From: Terrimonas rubra
GTDB lineage: Bacteria > Bacteroidota > Bacteroidia > Chitinophagales > Chitinophagaceae
Direction of reading: 5' to 3'
NCBI RefSeq assembly: GCF_042686025.1
Contig: NZ_JBHUOZ010000002.1
Span: forward strand, 259,586 to 323,585
Length of the DNA: 64,000 nucleotides
Shown here: positions 33,122-43,700 of the stretch, piece by piece
How positions within the stretch are numbered: position 1 is the stretch's first letter
How the letters are laid out: each line of letters opens with the position of its first letter
Translations under genes and position numbers: made by a program
Notes under the pieces: generated by a model
Databases searched by the model: none
What the model saw: only the letters and a program-made list of their open reading frames with translations
What the model was told of the DNA's origin: nothing

Positions 33122-35038
33122 TTACTTTACAGTCAGTTCAAGTTGTTCGTTATAAAAATTTTTAAGTGTTTTTATGTCTTTATTCCAGGTGGTAAATGTT
33201 TCCGGCTTTAGTTCAGTACGATCAATGGCTATTTCTCTGCGGTATAATAATTTCCGTCCTTCTTTTTTATAGGTTATACTAAAGCGGTAGGCCTGGTTTT
33301 TTATATCCAGTACGGCAGGGAGCTTTTCCGCCGAAAAGTTATCCGGTAACATAATTTCGGTTTCAAATATGGTGTGATTTTTAAATGGTAGTATAACCGG
33401 TTGCTTTCTTTTATTTTCGTCAATGGTAAATCCCTCATAAGTTCTGCGGTTATCTACCTCCAGGTAAGCTTCTTTTCCAAAGTTGGAAATAACGTTTTTC
33501 CATACCAGGTCGTAGGTTATTTTTAAGGGGGCGTTGTAATCGTTCAGATTATGCACCTGCATATTACTTATCTCATATCCTTTTTTATTATCTGCCAGGA
33601 AGTTCTTTATGGCATCTTCTTTTTTCTCCTGTTTAATACTGTTTAACTGGTTTAACAGCCATACTTTGTTTTCTCCGATCCAGGTATGGCTTACCGTTCC
33701 TTTTAAATTATTGCCGTCAATGGTAAGCTTCCGGCTTTCTATGGCCGTATTTTGTGTATAAGTAGCTACCGACACTCTTTCCAGGATATACTGGCTGCCG
33801 TCTTCTATTAAAGTTTGCCGACCCTGGATTCTTTCGGCTACCTCTCCAAAGCCAATATATTTTTCCGTAGCATCTAAAAACACGGGTTTGCCATTTTTAA
33901 ACCAAGCGCTGATCATATGATTGTCTACTGCCAGTGAAGGTGTACTGTAATCGTAAGCAATTTTATTCGTTCCTATCCAGCACCGGCGCGCATCCAAATT
34001 AATAGAACGTAACATAGTGGTTAAAAGGTTAGCCATTCCTTTACAGTCGCCATACTTTTTTTGGTACACATCTATTGCCGGCGCCGGCTTAAACCCGGCA
34101 ATACCATTTTCAAAAGCTATATACCTGATATTATCCTGTACCCACTGAAATACTTTTTTAACCTTCTCCTCATCTGTCTGGCTACCGGCCACAATCGCTT
34201 CGGTCTGGGCTTTTAATTTGCCGGTTTCGTCACCCAGTTCCTTTACCAGTTTATTATACCAATTGTATTGTTCTTTAACCGTTTTAAAATAGGTAAAACT
34301 GCCAAAATCATTGGCTGCCGATTTTGACATAACCAATACATGCGGGCTGTATTGGGTGATACCCGGTGCCGAACTTTCATCACTTATGGCAGGTAATCCC
34401 TTAAATGTATAGGTATATATGGTTTCGTTAGCACCCTTATTAACGGCAGATTCCACACCGTACCTGGAAAAATTGTACTCTTTCAGTTCTACATTCATCC
34501 AGTTTGGTACAACAATCCTTACACTGCCGTTTTCGATTGCATAATGATCCATAAAGAAAACATTGCAAAAATAGCGGGGGTCGAGTACTGTTTTTTTAAA
34601 GACTACCCTGGAGGTACTGTTTTGCTTTGCCAAAGGGATCTGGAAATGATATACCTTGGCATCGGAATAAAAAATTCCATCCATTTCATAATATTCCGCA
34701 ACAGGTTTGTAATTATATTTTTTAGAGTCAACCTGGATATTGATATCGTCAACCGTTTCCTCCTGGCCAAAAAATTCGGCAATGGTAACCCGGGTCCTGT
34801 AACTTTTGCACAGGTACTCTTTGGTTGACACCTCTTTTATTACAACAGGGTTTTCCCTGGTACCGGCTTCAAACCTGAACTCCCGGGTATAGTTGGTAAT
34901 AGCAACATTTTCCGGTGCATTTTCTTCCTCACCGGCCGACTGGGCCTTTGCATGTAAAAACAGGAAAAAACAAAGAAGGACTGACAGGGTTTTAAATATG
35001 ACCGGTTTGGCGGATCTAACAAATAATGGTACGTGCAT
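33122..35038 (-). CDS. DUF3857 / transglutaminase-like protein
   Basis: A 638-residue exported protein (hydrophobic signal near residues 12-32, LLCFFLFLHAKAQ). Residues about 45-250 are a DUF3857 domain. Residues about 290-395 are a transglutaminase-like fold with the complete triad: Cys332 in KYGDCKGMANLL, His374 in VDNHMISAW and Asp389 in VFLDATE. A beta-rich C-terminal domain follows. Proteins of this architecture are common in Bacteroidota and are thought to act as periplasmic or surface peptidases or cross-linkers; the substrate is unknown. It is the first gene of a pair with a catalytically degenerate paralogue. Confidence 0.86.
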   Translation of the reverse strand: MHVPLFVRSAKPVIFKTLSVLLCFFLFLHAKAQSAGEEENAPENVAITNYTREFRFEAGTRENPVVIKEVSTKEYLCKSYRTRVTIAEFFGQEETVDDINIQVDSKKYNYKPVAEYYEMDGIFYSDAKVYHFQIPLAKQNSTSRVVFKKTVLDPRYFCNVFFMDHYAIENGSVRIVVPNWMNVELKEYNFSRYGVESAVNKGANETIYTYTFKGLPAISDESSAPGITQYSPHVLVMSKSAANDFGSFTYFKTVKEQYNWYNKLVKELGDETGKLKAQTEAIVAGSQTDEEKVKKVFQWVQDNIRYIAFENGIAGFKPAPAIDVYQKKYGDCKGMANLLTTMLRSINLDARRCWIGTNKIAYDYSTPSLAVDNHMISAWFKNGKPVFLDATEKYIGFGEVAERIQGRQTLIEDGSQYILERVSVATYTQNTAIESRKLTIDGNNLKGTVSHTWIGENKVWLLNQLNSIKQEKKEDAIKNFLADNKKGYEISNMQVHNLNDYNAPLKITYDLVWKNVISNFGKEAYLEVDNRRTYEGFTIDENKRKQPVILPFKNHTIFETEIMLPDNFSAEKLPAVLDIKNQAYRFSITYKKEGRKLLYRREIAIDRTELKPETFTTWNKDIKTLKNFYNEQLELTVK

Positions 35039-35227
35039 GTTAGTAATGGAAAATATTGTTAAAGGGGCACTAAGATATAGTTTTATCCCGAATTATAAAA
35101 CCGGCACAAATAGCAAAATCCGTTGCAATTATATCTACCTTGTGGTACAAGTTGCATTAAAAAATTGGTACATTTAATTAGTTAACAGAACCTCGAGGAT
35201 ATTAAAATTGTTATCAATAAAAAAATT

Positions 35228-36217
35228 ATGGAATACAGATACATGGGTAAAACCGGCCTGCAGTTAAGCTTGCTTTCCTTTGGCAGCTGGGTTAGTTTTC
35301 ACAAACAGATTGATGATAGTGTTGCCGATGAGCTGATGGGCATTGCTTACGACAACGGGGTTAATTTTTTTGACAATGCCGAAATTTATGCCCTGGGCGA
35401 AAGTGAGAAAATGATGGGCCGGGTGCTGAAAAAGAAAAACTGGGAACGCAGTTCCTATACGGTCAGCAGTAAGGCTTTCTGGGGATGGCGGGGTGAAAAA
35501 AATAAACCCAACCAAACCGGCCTTAGCCGTAAACACCTGGTGGAAGCCTGTCATGAAGCGCTGGAACGTTTACAGGTGGATTACCTGGACCTTTATTTTT
35601 GCCACCGCCCCGATAAAAAAGTGCCGATCGAAGAAGTAGTATGGACCATGCACCAGTTAATACAGCAAGGCAAGATATTATACTGGGGTACCAGCGAATG
35701 GAGCGGGGTAGAGATCATGGAGGCCCACCGCATTGCGGCCCAGCACCATTTAATAGGCCCATCGGTAGAACAGCCGCAATACAACCTCTTTGAGCGTAAT
35801 AAAATGGAGAACGAATACCGCATGGTATTTAATACGGTAGGTATGGGCACTACCACCTGGAGCCCCCTGGCATCCGGTTTATTAAGCGGTAAATACAATG
35901 AGGGCATACCGGAGAACAGCCGTTTTGCCATCCAGGGTTTTGACTGGTTAAAAGACCGCTGGATAAAAGATGGTTTTATTGATAAAGTAAAACAACTGGC
36001 ACAGTTAGCCAAAGATATCGATGTGCCATTGCCCGCACTAAGTATTGCCTGGTGTTTAACCAACCCGCATGTTACTACTACCATATTAGGTGCTACCAAT
36101 AAGGAGCAGTTATTACAAAACTTTAAAGCCCTGGAGGTATTACCAAAATTAGATAAAGCGGTTATTGAAAAAATTGAAGCTATTGTGCAAACCAAACCCG
36201 TTTTGCCAGAGCATTAA
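35228..36217 (+). CDS. aldo/keto reductase
   Basis: NADPH-dependent reduction of aldehydes or ketones; 329 residues in a TIM barrel. The catalytic tetrad is complete: Asp49 (FFDNAEIY), Tyr54, Lys82 (SSKAFWGW) and His126 (YFCHRPD). The cofactor-binding C-terminal part (TTWSPLASGLLSGKYN, TTTILGATNKEQLLQNF) resembles the YghZ / potassium-channel-beta subgroup. The natural substrate is unknown; detoxification of methylglyoxal-like compounds is a typical role. Monocistronic, with a terminator directly downstream. Confidence 0.92.
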   Translation: MEYRYMGKTGLQLSLLSFGSWVSFHKQIDDSVADELMGIAYDNGVNFFDNAEIYALGESEKMMGRVLKKKNWERSSYTVSSKAFWGWRGEKNKPNQTGLSRKHLVEACHEALERLQVDYLDLYFCHRPDKKVPIEEVVWTMHQLIQQGKILYWGTSEWSGVEIMEAHRIAAQHHLIGPSVEQPQYNLFERNKMENEYRMVFNTVGMGTTTWSPLASGLLSGKYNEGIPENSRFAIQGFDWLKDRWIKDGFIDKVKQLAQLAKDIDVPLPALSIAWCLTNPHVTTTILGATNKEQLLQNFKALEVLPKLDKAVIEKIEAIVQTKPVLPEH

Positions 36218-36579
36218 TAAGACCATTAAAAAAACCGACCCGCAAAAGCGGGTCGTGTTTTTTTGAGGCCAAAAACGATTACTGGACGGTTCCTCAAAAG
36301 GTTTTCATCAACGGGTATTAGGATTTAAACGGGACTCATTTAAAAAAAAGCCTCAAAATAATTTATAGTGCCGGGCCTTACTGTCAAACCGGATTTTTCA
36401 AAGGGTTGGATAAAACTATTTTCTAGTTCGCAGTAAAAGTAACACCCATTATTAATTCACACCAGCGCATTTTTGGCTAAAAAAAAGCTTGTTAAATATA
36501 CTTGCCAATTCGTATTATTACTTTAGGTTTACTTAATCTCAATCAATACATTTACAAATACTTTTCAAAAAGCTTGCAT
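36218..36579. other. intergenic region (362 bp)
   Basis: It contains the terminator of the aldo/keto reductase gene and then about 300 bases of AT-rich sequence with no gene. TACTTTAG near 36519 is a 7-of-8-type match to the -7 consensus upstream of the SDR gene, with no convincing -33 element. Confidence 0.4.
36237..36264 (+). terminator. terminator of the aldo/keto reductase gene
   Basis: GACCCGC (36237-36243) pairs with GCGGGTC (36248-36254) around an AAAA loop, followed by GTG and a long T run. An A run precedes the stem. Confidence 0.85.
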
Positions 36580-37401
36580 ATGTCATTAAAAAATAAAACT
36601 GTATTTATTACCGGCGCCAGCAGGGGTATTGGTAAAGCTATTGCCTTACGCCTGGCTGCCGAAGGGGCAAATATTGTGGTAGTAGCTAAATCAGTAGAGG
36701 AGAATGCAAAACTGGGTGGTACCATTTTTTCATCTGCACAGGAAATTGAAGCAGCAGGTGGTAAAGCACTGGCCGTACAATGCGATATCCGCTACGAAGA
36801 CCAGATAGCCGCAGCCGTTAATAAAGCCGTTGAAACTTTTGGCGGCATTGATATACTCATTAATAATGCATCGGCCATTGCACTTACCAATACCGAACAA
36901 ACCGAACCCAAGCGGTTTGACCTGATGCACGATATTAATGTAAGAGGAACTTTTTTTGTAACCCAGGCCTGCGTACCGCATTTAAAAAAATCGGATAACG
37001 CCCATATTGTTACCCTGTCGCCGCCTATTAGTTTAGCTACCAAATGGTTAAAAGGACATATAGCCTATACCATGGCCAAATACAATATGAGCATGATGGC
37101 TTTAGGCTGGGCCGCCGAGTTTAAGCAATACAATATTGCCTCCAATGCCTTATGGCCGCGAACAACGATTGATACGGCGGCTGTACGCAATTTACTGGGA
37201 GGCGAAACCCTGGCAAAAATGAGCCGTACCCCGGCTATACTGGCCGATGCGGTGTATTATATTGTTACCAAACCTGCCAGCCAGGTAACCGGCAATTGTT
37301 TTATTGATGAGGCCGTTTTTGCCGCCGAAGGCATTACTGACCTGAGCAGTTATTCCGTTATTCCGGGGGCAGACCTGTATACGGACCTGTTTTTAGATTA
37401 A
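36580..37401 (+). CDS. short-chain dehydrogenase/reductase (HSDL2-like)
   Basis: A 273-residue NAD(P)-dependent oxidoreductase. ATG 36580 (MSLKNKTVFITGASRGIGKA) is chosen over an in-frame start 26 codons upstream because SDR proteins begin just before the cofactor fold. TGASRGIG (11-18), NNAS (95-98), Ser147 (VTLSPPIS), Tyr163 and Lys167 (YTMAK) form the cofactor and catalytic set. The long acyl-binding-type region and VTLSPP resemble HSDL2-type proteins of the hydroxysteroid dehydrogenase group. Substrate unknown. A clear terminator lies downstream. Confidence 0.9.
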   Translation: MSLKNKTVFITGASRGIGKAIALRLAAEGANIVVVAKSVEENAKLGGTIFSSAQEIEAAGGKALAVQCDIRYEDQIAAAVNKAVETFGGIDILINNASAIALTNTEQTEPKRFDLMHDINVRGTFFVTQACVPHLKKSDNAHIVTLSPPISLATKWLKGHIAYTMAKYNMSMMALGWAAEFKQYNIASNALWPRTTIDTAAVRNLLGGETLAKMSRTPAILADAVYYIVTKPASQVTGNCFIDEAVFAAEGITDLSSYSVIPGADLYTDLFLD

Positions 37402-37424
37402 TATTGCTGTTTTATAACAGGGAG

Positions 37425-37448
37425 ACACCAGCCTTGCTGGTGTTTTTT
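37425..37448 (+). terminator. terminator of the SDR gene
   Basis: ACACCAGC (37425-37432) pairs with GCTGGTGT (37436-37443) around a CTT loop and is followed by a T run. Confidence 0.88.
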
Positions 37449-37479
37449 GTTTACAGGTTATGACCCGTGCCTTGCTGAT

Positions 37480-37530
37480 AGCGTTGCTGCAGCTGAAGTG
37501 TGCGACGCAACAACAGCCTGATCAGTCGGA
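37480..37530. repeat. dispersed repeat, second copy
   Basis: CTGCAGCTGAA (37487-37497), four bases, GCGACGCAA (37502-37510) and GATCA (37520-37524) match the arrangement at 7259-7292. The flanking GTTGC and GCAAC can pair, giving a small hairpin. No gene is supported in the gap. Confidence 0.45.
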
Positions 37531-37624
37531 AAAAACAATCGGGAGTGCAACCTTGTTATAAATACTATGCGTTGCCATTTGATAGAAGCAATGTAAATTT
37601 GAAAACAGTTAAAACACCCCGCTC

Positions 37625-38071
37625 ATGGAAAAAGAGATCACAAAAAAATATACGAATAACGATATAACCGTGGTGTGGAAGCCCGCAAAATGTATCCATT
37701 CCACCGTATGCTGGAAACAGGCTACCGGCCTGCCGCTTGTTTTTAATCCCAGGGAAAAACCATGGATAAAAATGGAGAACGGGGAAACTGCCGCTATTGC
37801 CGCACAGGTAGATAAATGCCCCAGCGGTGCACTCAGCTATTATTATAATAATGCTCCCGATACAGCAGCTACACCTGATACAAGCGCTACTACTATTGAA
37901 GTAATGCATAATGGCCCCCTGTTAGTACATGGCGCCATACAGGTAAAAGATAAAACGGGAAAACAGGAAGCCAAAGCAAATATTACCGCCTTTTGCCGTT
38001 GTGGCCACTCAAAAAACAAACCTTACTGCGATGGCGGCCACAAAACAGCAGGATTTAATGACGAATTATAA
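37625..38071 (+). CDS. iron-sulfur fusion protein: Fer4_19-type domain plus CDGSH domain
   Basis: A 148-residue cytoplasmic protein carrying two different Fe-S modules. Residues 5-75 resemble the YjdI/Fer4_19 divergent ferredoxin-like domain, with Cys23, Cys29 and Cys65 (AKCIHSTVC and DKCPSGAL). A Thr/Pro/Ala linker (76-90) follows. Residues 95-148 form a CDGSH domain whose 3Cys-1His ligands are Cys124, Cys126, Cys135 and His139 (FCRCGHSKNKPYCDGGH), which would hold a 2Fe-2S cluster. A role in electron transfer or cluster handling is likely; the partner is unknown. It lies 22 bases before the carbonic anhydrase gene and may be co-transcribed with it. Confidence 0.88.
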   Translation: MEKEITKKYTNNDITVVWKPAKCIHSTVCWKQATGLPLVFNPREKPWIKMENGETAAIAAQVDKCPSGALSYYYNNAPDTAATPDTSATTIEVMHNGPLLVHGAIQVKDKTGKQEAKANITAFCRCGHSKNKPYCDGGHKTAGFNDEL

Positions 38072-38093
38072 CTTATAACCTAAAACACTTTTT

Positions 38094-38732
38094 ATGCCTA
38101 ATTACCAGCAACTGTTTGAGAACAACAAAAAATGGGTGGCCGAAAAAACTGCTACCGATGCCGATTTTTTAACCAAACTATCCCGCGATCAAACGCCGGA
38201 TTACTTATACATCGGCTGCAGCGACAGCCGGGTGCCGGCCAACGATATCATGGGCCTGGAGCCGGGCGAGGTTTTTGTACACCGCAATATTGCCAACCTG
38301 GTATGTGCTACAGATCTAAATGTAATGTCGGTTATTAATTATGCCGTGGTTCATTTGGGCGTAAAACATATTATTGTTTGCGGGCATTATAATTGCGGAG
38401 GTGTTAAAGCGGCCATGCAGCCAAAGGATATGGGCATACTGAACCCCTGGTTAAGGAATATACGGGATGTTTACCGCTTACATATGAATGAGCTGAACGC
38501 CATTGAAGATGAAACACAACGTTATAACCGCCTGGTAGAACTTAATGTACAGGAACAATGCATTAATGTAAGTAAACTGGCCAGTGTGCAGCAATCATAT
38601 ATCAAAAATAAATACCCTACCGTTCATGGCTGGGTGTTTAATTTACAAACCGGGTTATTAAAAGACCTGAACCTGGATTTTGATAAAATACTGAAAGATA
38701 TACAGGTGATCTACAATTTAACCGGCCAATAA
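38094..38732 (+). CDS. beta-class carbonic anhydrase
   Basis: Interconverts carbon dioxide and bicarbonate. The 212-residue protein has the full beta-class zinc site: Cys42, Asp44 and Arg46 (GCSDSR), His98 and Cys101 (CGHYNCGG). HRNIANLV and VVHLGVKHIIVCGH are typical of the class. Length matches the E. coli Can type. No signal peptide, so cytoplasmic. It sits between the iron-sulfur fusion gene and tadA on the same strand, with 15 bases to tadA. Confidence 0.95.
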   Translation: MPNYQQLFENNKKWVAEKTATDADFLTKLSRDQTPDYLYIGCSDSRVPANDIMGLEPGEVFVHRNIANLVCATDLNVMSVINYAVVHLGVKHIIVCGHYNCGGVKAAMQPKDMGILNPWLRNIRDVYRLHMNELNAIEDETQRYNRLVELNVQEQCINVSKLASVQQSYIKNKYPTVHGWVFNLQTGLLKDLNLDFDKILKDIQVIYNLTGQ

Positions 38733-38747
38733 AAGTTTAGCGTTTAC

Positions 38748-39185
38748 ATGACCGACGAATATTTTATGCAGCAGGCATTACTGGAGGCGCAGCTTGCTTT
38801 TGAAGAAGAAGAAATACCCATTGGCGCGGTAGTGGTGATGCAAAACCGGATCATTGCCAGGGGGCATAACATGACTGAACGGTTGAATGACCCCACCGCA
38901 CATGCGGAGATGATCGCACTCACATCTGCTTTCAGTAAAATAGGGAGCAAGTACCTGCCCGATGCTACTTTATATGTTACCGTAGAGCCCTGCCTGATGT
39001 GTGCAGGCGCCGTTTATTGGAGCAAGGTCAGTAAAATAGTATGGGGGGCCGGTGATGAAAAAAACGGACACCAGCGTTTAACACAGCAGCGCTCTCCTTT
39101 TCATCCCAAAGCCGAGATCATAACCGGTGTATTGCAGGAGGAATGTGCCGCTTTAATGAAAGCGTTTTTTAAACAAAGAAGATAA
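38748..39185 (+). CDS. tadA: tRNA-specific adenosine deaminase
   Basis: Converts A34 to inosine in tRNA-Arg(ACG). The 145-residue protein has the deaminase zinc site His52 and Glu54 (THAEMIAL, read as A-H-A-E) and Cys82/Cys85 (VEPCLMCAGA). The family-typical N-terminus MQQALLEAQLAFEEEEIPIGAVVV and the C-terminal region with ITGVLQEECAALMKAFFKQRR fit TadA better than guanine or cytidine deaminases. It is the last gene before a bidirectional terminator. Confidence 0.92.
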   Translation: MTDEYFMQQALLEAQLAFEEEEIPIGAVVVMQNRIIARGHNMTERLNDPTAHAEMIALTSAFSKIGSKYLPDATLYVTVEPCLMCAGAVYWSKVSKIVWGAGDEKNGHQRLTQQRSPFHPKAEIITGVLQEECAALMKAFFKQRR

Positions 39186-39220
39186 AAAAAAGTCGTACCC
39201 GTTTGGTGTACGACTTTTTT
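39186..39220. terminator. bidirectional terminator
   Basis: A perfect 13-bp stem, 39186-39198 with 39208-39220, has an A run on one side and a T run on the other. It separates tadA from the convergent susD gene. Confidence 0.9.
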
Positions 39221-39238
39221 ATTCCGGTTATAAACTGT

Positions 39239-40720
39239 TTATTGATAATTAGGGTTCTGTTGTGCCTTTAAGCCCGGATTTGCATTTATTTCGGACTGTG
39301 CAATAGGCAAAATTGTTTTAAAGAAAGTACGGTCGATTGTTTTTGCACGATGCGTAATGGCCGCCCCGATGTACTCATCATTAAAGGTTATAGAACGGTT
39401 CAGGCGGATCATATCAAAGAAACGATGTCCTTCCCCGAATAACTCCTTACTTTTTTCATCAATGATCATATCGAGGGTAACGGTTGTTTCTGTGCTGGGT
39501 GTTAAAGCCGGTGCCCGTTTCCGAATTTCGTTCAGGTAATTGGATGCTTTCAGCTTATTGGTAGGTAATGCCGCTTCGGCAGCTATTAAATACATTTCGG
39601 ATAAACGGATCACTTTGATGTTTACTGCGGTTGAAACACCTTTTCCATCGCCCGATAAATCGGTACCCCCACTATATTTATAGCAGGCTCCTAATCTGGG
39701 ATTGGGCGTTGTTGATCTTTCATCCGGCCCCATTACACCCCAGCGTACATCCGTTGCATCTTGTTTAAGACGATCTAAATAGTAATCACTTGCTCCAAAC
39801 CATCCTAAAATGGCAGCGCCTCCTCTTCCTTGCGCTCTTAAATAGGCACCAAGTGAAGCATTACCTAAATCTCCACCGGTAGTTGGGAGTACAGCGAGTT
39901 CAAAAATTGACTCGGAACCATATTGTGCTTTCCATGAATTAACCCAGTTGGCGTTTGAATATAAGGAATACAGGCTTGTTGCACCAATTACTTCTTCAGC
40001 AGCAGTTAATGCTCCCGCGTTATTACCCATATACAGGTTAACCCTGGCCAATATAGCTTTATTTCCATAGTAGTTTATATAACCGTTTAGCTTTGTTTTA
40101 GGTAATAATGGTGCGGCATCTGTGAGGTCTTTTATTATTTGTGTATAGTTTTCTTCTACTGTATTCCTTAACGGCTGTGAGAATACAGGTATTGGCGTAG
40201 TAATGTTTGAGACACCATAAGCCGACTTATTTTCGTTATACGGTTCGCCATATAATCTAACAAGGTCAAAATAAATCAGGGCCCTGAGTGTTAATGCCTG
40301 TCCTTTATACACATCAAAATTTTCAGTAGATCCATTACTGATGAGTTTATCAATATTTTGCAGTAGCGAATTTATTTGTAGCAAAATATCATACAGTGTG
40401 GACCATATATCCCCATAACTTCCGGATGTAGGAGCATGGTTAAACGTATACAAATTATCAAGCCCACGACCTTGCGAAAAAACGGTCAGGTCACCCCCTT
40501 TTGCATCGCCGTATAATACAAAGGTTCTCCCGTAATATGACGAGCTGATCATTTTACGTGAGATACCGTTTATGGCAATTTTTGCATCAGCAGCCGTTTT
40601 AATAAAATCATTTGCATCTCCCTGATTAGTGGGAGGTACATCTAAAAAGCTTTTACTACATGAGGTGATAAAAATTACCATGGCTATCAAAGCTGTGGCA
40701 AGTATATTTTTCTTATTCAT
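39239..40720 (-). CDS. SusD/RagB-family glycan- or nutrient-binding lipoprotein
   Basis: Surface lipoprotein that caps the SusC channel and binds its substrate. Signal and lipobox are clear (ALIAMVIFITSC, Cys21). The 493-residue body has the tetratricopeptide-like SusD features: DANDFIKTAADAKIAINGISRKM, ALTLRALIYFDLVRLYGEPY, and the C-terminal LNEIRKRAPAL and EGHRFFDMIRL. It is 28 bases downstream of susC. No glycosidase, sulfatase or regulator gene flanks the pair, so the cargo cannot be inferred. Confidence 0.94.
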   Translation of the reverse strand: MNKKNILATALIAMVIFITSCSKSFLDVPPTNQGDANDFIKTAADAKIAINGISRKMISSSYYGRTFVLYGDAKGGDLTVFSQGRGLDNLYTFNHAPTSGSYGDIWSTLYDILLQINSLLQNIDKLISNGSTENFDVYKGQALTLRALIYFDLVRLYGEPYNENKSAYGVSNITTPIPVFSQPLRNTVEENYTQIIKDLTDAAPLLPKTKLNGYINYYGNKAILARVNLYMGNNAGALTAAEEVIGATSLYSLYSNANWVNSWKAQYGSESIFELAVLPTTGGDLGNASLGAYLRAQGRGGAAILGWFGASDYYLDRLKQDATDVRWGVMGPDERSTTPNPRLGACYKYSGGTDLSGDGKGVSTAVNIKVIRLSEMYLIAAEAALPTNKLKASNYLNEIRKRAPALTPSTETTVTLDMIIDEKSKELFGEGHRFFDMIRLNRSITFNDEYIGAAITHRAKTIDRTFFKTILPIAQSEINANPGLKAQQNPNYQ

Positions 40721-40748
40721 AATTCCTATATTTTAGGTTATGCAATGT

Positions 40749-43700
40749 TTAGAAGTTAAGTTCAAGGCCAAAAGTGAATGTTTTACCAAATGGCGTTTCC
40801 CAGCCACGTGTGCCATACTGGTTTACTTCGGGGTCAGCAGTTTTGTACTTAGCCGCAGTAAACAGGTTGGTGCCATTAATAAATACCCGTGCATTGGTCA
40901 GTTTTACTTTTTGGATAATATCCAACGGCAACCTGTATGCAAGCGTAATATTTTTTAATCTTACAAAACTGGCATCATGCATTTGGCGTGTGCTGTACTG
41001 CATGGGGTCTATCAGGTCATTCCCGCTTAACTTAGGCAAAGTGCCGTTCTTGTTATTATCAGTCCACATATTATCCCAGGTTTCCTGTGCCCTGATGCGC
41101 TCCCAATAGTAACCATCATCTGCCACATCTTTAAACGCACCATCATAAATTTTTCCGCCGATTTTATATATAAAGTTTAAGGCCAGTGTAAAGTTTTTAT
41201 ACTCCAGGTCAGTGGTAAAACCGCCATATACTTTTGGTGATGCATCGCCAATAATAATCCTGTTAGCGCTGCCAAATGTATAAGTAGCACCTCTGCCGTT
41301 ATATTCAAAATCACCGGCTTTGTCATTGGTGGGGTCGTTTACGTACCATACATTTCTGCCGGTTGTTGGATGTACTCCAGCCCATTCAAATCCATAAAGA
41401 GAATATATAGGAGATCCCTCCCTGTAAATAAACTGCGCCCTGGCATCACCACCTGTGGGATCGTTCCAAATAATATCATTTCCTGTTGTGGCGCCTTCAC
41501 TTCTGTATAATTTAACCACTTTGGTTTTTAAGAAGGTAGCATTTACGGAAGCGCCCCAACGCAGGTCTTTGTTTTTAATGATATCACCGCCCAGGTCTAT
41601 CTCGATACCCCTGTTATTCAGTTCCCCTATATTAGCGAGTACTGAAGAATAACCGGTAGTGGTAGCCGTGGGTACATCCAGCAACAGGTCTTTTGATGCC
41701 CTGTTAAAATATTCCACCGAGCCGGTAAGTCTTTGCTTAAACAACCCGAACTCCAAAGCTATATCTGTATTGTAATTTGTTTCCCATTTTAAATCCCGGT
41801 TACCAACCGTATTGATTCCGCTGCCGGGTTGATTAGAATAGGTAAATGTGTACCCTACTAAAGATCTCCATCCAAAAAGTGAACTGGGCTGCGTACCATT
41901 GATACCATATGAAGCTCTTAATCGCAAACTACTGATAGCCTCAATATTGCTCATAAATTTTTCTTTATCAATATTCCAGGAAGCGCCAACAGACCAAAAG
42001 TTGCCCCATCTTGTTTCAGGAGCCAACCTTGAAGAACCGTCCCTTCTATAAGAAAAGGAGGCATAATATTTTTGGTTATAGTTATATTCTAAACGGGATA
42101 AATAGGATACAAGATTATTACCCCAGCTGTAAGCATTTGCCGAGGTTTGACCAGCTGTAGCAACAGTAATTAAGCCACTTGAAGGAAGTTTAATACCCGA
42201 TGACAACATATAGTCTGTTTTATTTTGTTCTGCTTCGTAGCCTACTAAAACATCAATGTTGTGATTACCAAAACTCTCATTGTAATTAAGCGTTGTAGAA
42301 GATACTGTCTTTGTAAATGCGGTTAAATACTCTCTGATACTACCGGTATCAGATTGCGCATTAAAATGCTTGGCGCTATAATACAGCATTTCTCTTACCC
42401 TGTTATCGTTATATGACAATACCGATTTTAGTCGTAAGGACGGTAAAAGATGTATCGTTAGTCCACCTACAGCGCCAATATTAAGGGTGTTAGACCTGGT
42501 GTCCCACTCATTTTTATAATACTCGTTATTATAAGCCAGGCTTCCATAGCGGGCTGTAAACGGCAGACCTGTTTTATAATCTGTGGGCCAGTATAAAGGC
42601 CACAATAAATTACGGGATTGAAAAAAAACATTTCCGCCGGTATTGCGGCTGTCATTAAAGCCCGACTGCCTGTTCTTTGATATGTTCAGATTGGTCATCA
42701 ATTCCACTGCCTTCCCAACTTTCTGGTTAAGGTTTACTCTGCCCGATATCCTGTCAAATTCATTTTCTTTTATCCTGCTTTGGTCTTTTGTATAAGAAAG
42801 AGAAGAGTAATAGGTTGTACCTGCGTTGCCACCACTTATTGAGAGATCATTGGTGTTATAATAACCGGTTCCAAATAAAGCATCTTCCCAGTTAAAATAT
42901 CTTCCATCCCTGTTTTCAATACCATCGGTTCGTCCTGTAATTTTTACGTTCTCATACCGGCCCGGACCAGCAGTACTAAAATCATATCCATGCCTGTTAA
43001 ATCTTGTACTCAAACGGCTTAACGCATTTGTGTTTGCTGCCGCATCAGTACTTCCGGCACTTGTATTTAAATCATGAAATACCTGGTATAACATATTCAC
43101 CTGTTCCTGTACGCCGGCCGGCTCATAGTTATCCGTTGCCCAGCTTGGGGTAAAGCTTACCGTACTCCTTAAACCGATCACCGGTTTACCGGACCGGCCT
43201 CTTTTGGTGGTGATGAGTACGATACCGTTGGCCGCTCTTGATCCGTATAAGGAAGAGGCTGCTGCATCCTTCAGCACCGTGATGGTCTCAATATCAGCCG
43301 GGTTCAGGGTATTCATTATATTATTGGTAGTGAGGATCTGGCTGCCCAGCTGGCCTGCATTGCCTGATGCCACCGGCACGCCATCAATTACATAAAGCGG
43401 GTCATTACCTGCATTCATTGAACCAATACCCCTGATACGCAGGGTTGAAACAGCACCTGCCTGGCCGCTGCTTTGCGTTACCTGTAAGCCGGCAACCCTG
43501 CCGGTAAGCGCATTTTCAAATGAGGTAGTAGGCATGTCCTTTAGCGCATCCTGTTTGATGACACTGGCCGATCCGGTAAAAGAGCGTTTGGTAGACGTAC
43601 CATAAGCTACTACAATTACATCGTCCAGCTCGCCCGCATTGGGCGCCAATACCACATCATATTCCGTAGCAGTGCCTACCGTAATGTCCTGTGTGGTATA

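Noticed and set aside
37402..37624. Small gene between the SDR and the iron-sulfur fusion gene
   Set aside because: The gap holds a terminator and a repeat copy; no frame of credible length with a start is present.
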